In this document: piece after piece, positions 44,821 to 47,627 of the stretch
How positions within the stretch are numbered: the first letter of the stretch is position 1
Layout: the number at the start of each line of letters is the position of its first letter
Origin: Tropicimonas isoalkanivorans
GTDB lineage: Bacteria; Pseudomonadota; Alphaproteobacteria; Rhodobacterales; Rhodobacteraceae
Assembly (NCBI RefSeq): GCF_900112335.1
Contig: NZ_FOLG01000002.1
Span: 173,173 to 220,799, forward strand
Length of the DNA: 47,627 nt
Reading direction: 5' to 3'
Notes under the pieces: model-generated
What the model was told of the DNA's origin: nothing
Database searches by the model: none
What the model saw: the letters and a program-made list of their open reading frames with translations, nothing else
Translations under genes and position numbers: made by a program

Positions 44821-45059
44821 CGGCAGCTTCCCGTCATGCGGTCGTCGAGATCGGCGATCCAGTCGGCCCAGTCCGGCGGCACGGCGCCGACCGTTTCGGC
44901 GGGTGGTCGGGCCAGCCGCGCCTCGGCGTAGGAGGCGCAGCCGGCGTCACCACCGCCCATCGTTGCGGCGCAGCCGGTCAACAGGATCGCCAGACCCGCG
45001 GCCGTCGCGAACCGCGTCGCGTCCGCGCTCCAAGCGCTTGTTCTTGTCTTCCGTCGCAT
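44817..45059 (-). CDS. Rz1-like outer-membrane spanin lipoprotein
   Basis: An 80-residue protein with a basic start, a hydrophobic stretch and a lipobox ILLTGC (about residues 25-30), then a Pro-containing tail. This is the form of an o-spanin lipoprotein. It overlaps the Rz-like gene by 113 bases in a different frame, the usual nested Rz/Rz1 layout. The first 15 residues may be longer than needed. Confidence 0.72.
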   Translation of the reverse strand: MRRKTRTSAWSADATRFATAAGLAILLTGCAATMGGGDAGCASYAEARLARPPAETVGAVPPDWADWIADLDDRMTGSCR

Positions 45060-45177
45060 CGCGTTCTGCCTCCCGTTTGCCCGCGCGCTTCCCCTCCGCG
45101 CGGCCCCAGAGTCGGCCGAGCACCACGCCCCCGACCGCGCCCAAGGCCGCGACCAGCCAGATCAGAAGATCAGCCAT
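44947..45177 (-). CDS. Rz-like inner-membrane spanin
   Basis: A 76-residue protein with one N-terminal membrane segment (LLIWLVAALGAVGGVVLG) followed by a highly charged, helical tail (KRAGKREAERDATEDKNKR). This is the topology of an i-spanin. It starts by overlap with the small membrane gene upstream (ATGGCTGA) and overlaps the Rz1-like gene downstream. It probably fuses inner and outer membranes at lysis. Confidence 0.72.
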   Translation of the reverse strand: MADLLIWLVAALGAVGGVVLGRLWGRAEGKRAGKREAERDATEDKNKRLERGRDAVRDGRGSGDPVDRLRRNDGRW

Positions 45178-45271
45178 CGTCCCGCTCCCCGCGTGCGGCG
45201 GCCACGCAGAGGGCGACGACGAAGACGCCGAGGCAGCCGCCCACGAGCAGACCTGCGAGGAACTCAAGCAT
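45170..45271 (-). CDS. Very small membrane protein, DUF3789-like (33 aa)
   Basis: A 33-residue protein, MLEFLAGLLVGGCLGVFVVA... with a single hydrophobic helix and charged end (ARGERDDG). The start FLAGLLVGG resembles the tiny DUF3789 proteins. It overlaps neighbours on both sides (ATGCTTGA upstream, ATGGCTGA downstream), which supports it as a gene of the lysis cassette. Confidence 0.6.
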   Translation of the reverse strand: MLEFLAGLLVGGCLGVFVVALCVAAARGERDDG

Positions 45272-45494
45272 CGCTGCGGAACCCGCGCTCGATCCGGTCG
45301 CGCAGGCCGATCAGGCCGAGACCGAGGAACATCAGCCCCGCTGGCGAGGCATCGCCAGAGCCGGCGAGCAGCGCGACGAGCCGGGACAGTTCCCCGAACG
45401 GCCCGGTGGCGGGCAGCGCGAGGGAGGCGATGCCGGTGAGCATGGCGAGAAGTCCCGCCCACCAGGTGAGCGAGTTGGGTCGGACGTAGCGCAT
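45264..45494 (-). CDS. Small two-helix membrane protein of the lysis cassette (76 aa)
   Basis: A 76-residue protein with two hydrophobic segments (TWWAGLLAMLTGIASLAL and AGLMFLGLGLIGL) and a basic C-terminus (RDRIERGFRSDA). This is holin- or antiholin-like by topology and place next to the lysozyme, but no family is recognised. It overlaps the next small gene by 8 bases. Confidence 0.7.
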   Translation of the reverse strand: MRYVRPNSLTWWAGLLAMLTGIASLALPATGPFGELSRLVALLAGSGDASPAGLMFLGLGLIGLRDRIERGFRSDA

Positions 45495-45498
45495 GGGA

Positions 45499-46158
45499 TC
45501 AGGCCCTCCGGATCAGGGTGGAGAAGAAGGCGGCCAGCCGGGCAAGCCAGCCAGTCGGCGTGTCGGGTGCAGGATCGAGGACCGGCGGCCTCGGCAGCGG
45601 CGAGCGCCGCAGCAGCGCCAGCGCCTCATCTTCGGTCAGGCGACGGATCGGCCGTGAGAAGTCGACGCGGCCCGTGCGGTCCACAGACCAGACCGGGATC
45701 GTGCCGCCGGGATAGCGGCCATGGCGGAACAGGTCACGCTCAGCCTCCCGGCGGGGAATGATCGAGGCCGGTCTCCGCCAGTTCAGAAACGCGTCGGCGG
45801 CTGCAACGCGATTGCCGTCGTTGAGGTGTCGGGTTAGCGCGGCCTTGGCGATCCCGCCGGTGTTGTAGTGGAAGCTGACCAACGCATCGAACTCGTGCGG
45901 CGCCAATGGCTCCTTCACGGCACGCAGGACGGCGGTCTCGTAGCGCGCAAGATCGGCGCGGAACACCCGGAACGCCTCGCGGATCCCGGCGTCGAGATCG
46001 GCGGGCATGCCGCGCGGCATGGTGGCGGGATCGGGCGAGCCAGCCGCGGCCGTGTGGCCGATGCCGAAGGTCCAGACCTGTTTCACATCGAGATAGGGTC
46101 CGGGCACGAGTCCTTCGTGCCGGACGAGGGCCAGCAGGCCCCGGTCGGTCATGTGCAT
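45499..46158 (-). CDS. Endolysin, GH24 (T4-lysozyme-type) muramidase
   Basis: A 219-residue lysozyme. The catalytic triad Glu15 (RHEG), Asp24 and Thr30 keeps the exact T4 spacing of 8 and 5 residues. FDALVSFHYNTGG is the second family signature. The C-terminal part (about 165-219) is an extension with a hydrophobic end (WLARLAAFFSTLIRRA), which may associate with the membrane. No N-terminal signal sequence, so it needs the holin. It sits among holin and spanin genes. Confidence 0.9.
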   Translation of the reverse strand: MHMTDRGLLALVRHEGLVPGPYLDVKQVWTFGIGHTAAAGSPDPATMPRGMPADLDAGIREAFRVFRADLARYETAVLRAVKEPLAPHEFDALVSFHYNTGGIAKAALTRHLNDGNRVAAADAFLNWRRPASIIPRREAERDLFRHGRYPGGTIPVWSVDRTGRVDFSRPIRRLTEDEALALLRRSPLPRPPVLDPAPDTPTGWLARLAAFFSTLIRRA

Positions 46159-46162
46159 GGGA

Positions 46163-46294
46163 TTACCGGAGTAGCGAGAGGGTCAGGATCAGCGCCGCGA
46201 CAGCGAGGCCGATGCGCAGGCGATGGGCGAAGGCCTGCCGGGGGTCGGCCGGGTCGCAGCGGAGGGAGCGCGCGAGGCGGATGAGATCATTCAT
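46163..46294 (-). CDS. Tiny membrane protein (43 aa)
   Basis: A 43-residue protein (MNDLIRLARSLRCDPADPRQ...) with one C-terminal membrane helix (RIGLAVAALILTLSLLR). Its start overlaps the holin stop (ATGAATGA) and it ends 4 bases before the lysozyme start. The packing supports it as real. Function unknown, probably part of the lysis set. Confidence 0.65.
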   Translation of the reverse strand: MNDLIRLARSLRCDPADPRQAFAHRLRIGLAVAALILTLSLLR

Positions 46295-46637
46295 CGCCGT
46301 TGCCTTCGTTGGCGCGACGCAGGCGGGCGAGCAGCATCTCGATGAAGGCCGGCCCGAAGACGCCGACGAGATAGGCGGCCGACCCGGCAGCGCCGCCAGC
46401 GGGGATCGTCTCAGGCGGCAGGCCGAGCCAGGCGGTAATCACGGCCATCGACAGGCTGCCCATTCCTGCGGCGATCAGACCACCGAGCAGGATGTGCCGC
46501 AGCGCGTCGCGCAGGTGCATCTTCGTGGTCAGCGCGTTGGTCGCGCCGCCGAGCGCGCCCCAGGCGGCGAGGATCACGGCGGTCGAGGCCGCGAGCTCGC
46601 GCAGCACGGCTGCGACGAAGCTGCCGGTGTCGTTCAT
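46287..46637 (-). CDS. Phage holin
   Basis: A 116-residue protein with three hydrophobic segments (about 16-34, 50-70, 82-100) and a charged C-terminus (RLRRANEGNGDE). Similar prophage proteins are annotated as holins of the LydA-like type. It stands between the DUF2460 tail gene (ATGA overlap) and the lysozyme, so it probably makes the hole that releases the endolysin. Confidence 0.78.
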   Translation of the reverse strand: MNDTGSFVAAVLRELAASTAVILAAWGALGGATNALTTKMHLRDALRHILLGGLIAAGMGSLSMAVITAWLGLPPETIPAGGAAGSAAYLVGVFGPAFIEMLLARLRRANEGNGDE

Positions 46638-47260
46638 CGCCGGATCTCCAGAAGCGGAATGGTGGTGATCGAGCCGAGCCGCTCGAGGTCGAGCGTCACG
46701 TCGAGCGCGTCTGTGTCGAAACGGACCGGCACGTCGAACTCGAAGCCCGCGGTGATCGCGACGCCCGCGGCCGGCGCGGTGTCGAAGGTCACGACGCCGG
46801 TGGTCGTATCGACCGTCCAGCCCGACATCTGCTCGACCCCGCCGAGCGCGACGCGCACGCTGCCCGCCACCGGCTTGGCGATGGCGCGTGTCCAGGATTG
46901 CGCACCCGAGGAGTAGCGCTTGACCAGCTGGAAGGCGGTCGTCGCGCCATCGCCGGTGCCGATCGACTGGTCGGCGGGCGATGGCGTGCCCGAAGGCAGG
47001 CAGGACTTGTGGTCGCCCCAGTCCTTGAACCGGAAGCCATGGAGCCGGCCGTTCCGCGCCTCGAAGAAGGCGACGACCTCCGCCAGATCGTCGGCGCGGC
47101 GGATGCCGTAGGCGACGTCGTAGCGGCGGCGCGAATTTGCCCAGCTGGCGTTCCTCTCCTCGTCGCCCGAGGCGAGTTCGACGATCTGCGTGCGCCGTTC
47201 CGGCCCGCCGCGCGCGCCGCGGCTGATATTGTCGGGAAACCGGACCTCATGGAACGCCAT
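46634..47260 (-). CDS. DUF2460 tail protein (GTA gp12-like)
   Basis: A 208-residue protein with the DUF2460 signature: FHEVRFPDNISRGARGGPE, then NSRRRYDVAYGIR, FFEARNGRLHGFRFKDWGDH and AGFEFDVPVRFDTD. In the gene transfer agent gp12 is the distal tail protein. The ATG at 47260 overlaps the tape-measure stop (TGATG); a GTG at 47263 is also possible. Confidence 0.92.
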   Translation of the reverse strand: MAFHEVRFPDNISRGARGGPERRTQIVELASGDEERNASWANSRRRYDVAYGIRRADDLAEVVAFFEARNGRLHGFRFKDWGDHKSCLPSGTPSPADQSIGTGDGATTAFQLVKRYSSGAQSWTRAIAKPVAGSVRVALGGVEQMSGWTVDTTTGVVTFDTAPAAGVAITAGFEFDVPVRFDTDALDVTLDLERLGSITTIPLLEIRR

Positions 47261-47627
47261 CACATGCCCCTCCGCCCGAGCGAGACGGCGCGGGCGATGT
47301 CGGCAGCGACCTGCGTCCTCGACTGCCGGTAACTCTCGGCATCGCGGGCCATGATGGTGATGTTGACCCCGCCACCCGTGCCGTAGGCCTGCGCCTCGCG
47401 CCGCGACAGCACGCGCTCGCCCCGCTGCAGGATCGCGGGCACCTCGTCATGGCGTAGGCCCGCCATGCCGCCGGAATGCATCCGGGGCGCAGCGGCAAAA
47501 GCCATGGCCGGGACCATCCGCGAGTGTCCGGCCGATCCGACCATCCCGCCCGCATGCAGGACGTTGGCGAAAATGCCGCCCGCCCCAGAGAACACGCCGG
47601 AGAGCGCATTGGCGATCGGCCCGAGGA
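47260..47627 (-). CDS. Tail tape measure protein, C-terminal part
   Basis: The frame is open to the right edge of the window, and only the last roughly 122 residues are present. The end has the features of rhodobacterial tape-measure proteins: LGPIANALSGVFSGAGG, HAGGMVG, MHSGGMAGLRHDEVPAILQR, GERVLSRREAQ and an NITIMARDAESYRQS segment. The full protein sets tail length and would extend beyond the window. Confidence 0.88.
   Translation of the reverse strand, partial: LGPIANALSGVFSGAGGIFANVLHAGGMVGSAGHSRMVPAMAFAAAPRMHSGGMAGLRHDEVPAILQRGERVLSRREAQAYGTGGGVNITIMARDAESYRQSRTQVAADIARAVSLGRRGM

Overview
The window is temperate-phage DNA from a high-GC alphaproteobacterium, most likely of the Rhodobacterales. 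The tail genes follow the order of the Rhodobacter gene transfer agent (tape measure, DUF2460, DUF2163, NlpC/P60 peptidase, giant host-specificity protein) and end in a DUF2793 protein. The early genes, and the large serine recombinase with its DUF2924 partner, are also of a type common in Rhodobacterales prophages. Ordinary phage genes run near 70% GC in the lines I counted; two inserted blocks are clearly lower.

Layout. (1) 1-13.5 kb: a leftward early operon, with start/stop overlaps at most junctions. It starts with an excisionase-like regulator at 13.5 kb and runs through two unknown proteins, a Sak4-like ATPase, a DUF669-like protein, a DEAD/DEAH helicase, a zinc-finger DUF6511 protein, a Cas4/RecB-like nuclease, a primase/RepA-like ATPase, a RuvC-like protein, DUF6362, and two DNA methyltransferases. 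Two rightward genes (0.16-1.1 kb) and a terminase-like start follow. Two noncoding gaps in this operon (3.69-4.14 and 5.29-5.76 kb) are rich in hairpins or repeats. (2) 13.7-15.8 kb: the immunity region, with a divergent regulator and a CI-like S24 repressor. (3) 15.9-17.8 kb: a low-GC cassette of unknown genes. (4) 18.0-20.4 kb: the large serine recombinase operon. (5) 20.4-38.3 kb: the accessory or defence region. (6) 38.4-47.6 kb: leftward tail and lysis genes, cut by the right edge.

The defence region is the most interesting part. On the plus strand, a BrxR/CapW-like WYL regulator is followed by a single-chain GmrSD-like DUF262/DUF1524 enzyme, an SNF2-type helicase with a C-terminal DUF3883 nuclease-like domain, an ASCH protein, a DUF1156 DNA methyltransferase and a DUF499 ATPase whose N-terminus carries a HEPN RNase-type motif. 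Most junctions overlap by four bases. A HelD-like helicase with a nuclease-like insert and a zinc-finger tail follows. The set contains parts typical of BREX and DISARM, but I see no PglZ, BrxL, DrmA, DrmB or DrmC, so it is neither in canonical form. My inference is a modification-based anti-phage system carried by a phage in the slot between tail and integrase genes. The HelD gene is bounded by two diverged copies of the 3' end of the DUF2793 tail gene, which suggests stepwise growth of the island at that gene end.

Limits: family names come from recognising motifs by eye. No searches were run, and host genus, attachment sites and the prophage or episomal state cannot be settled here.
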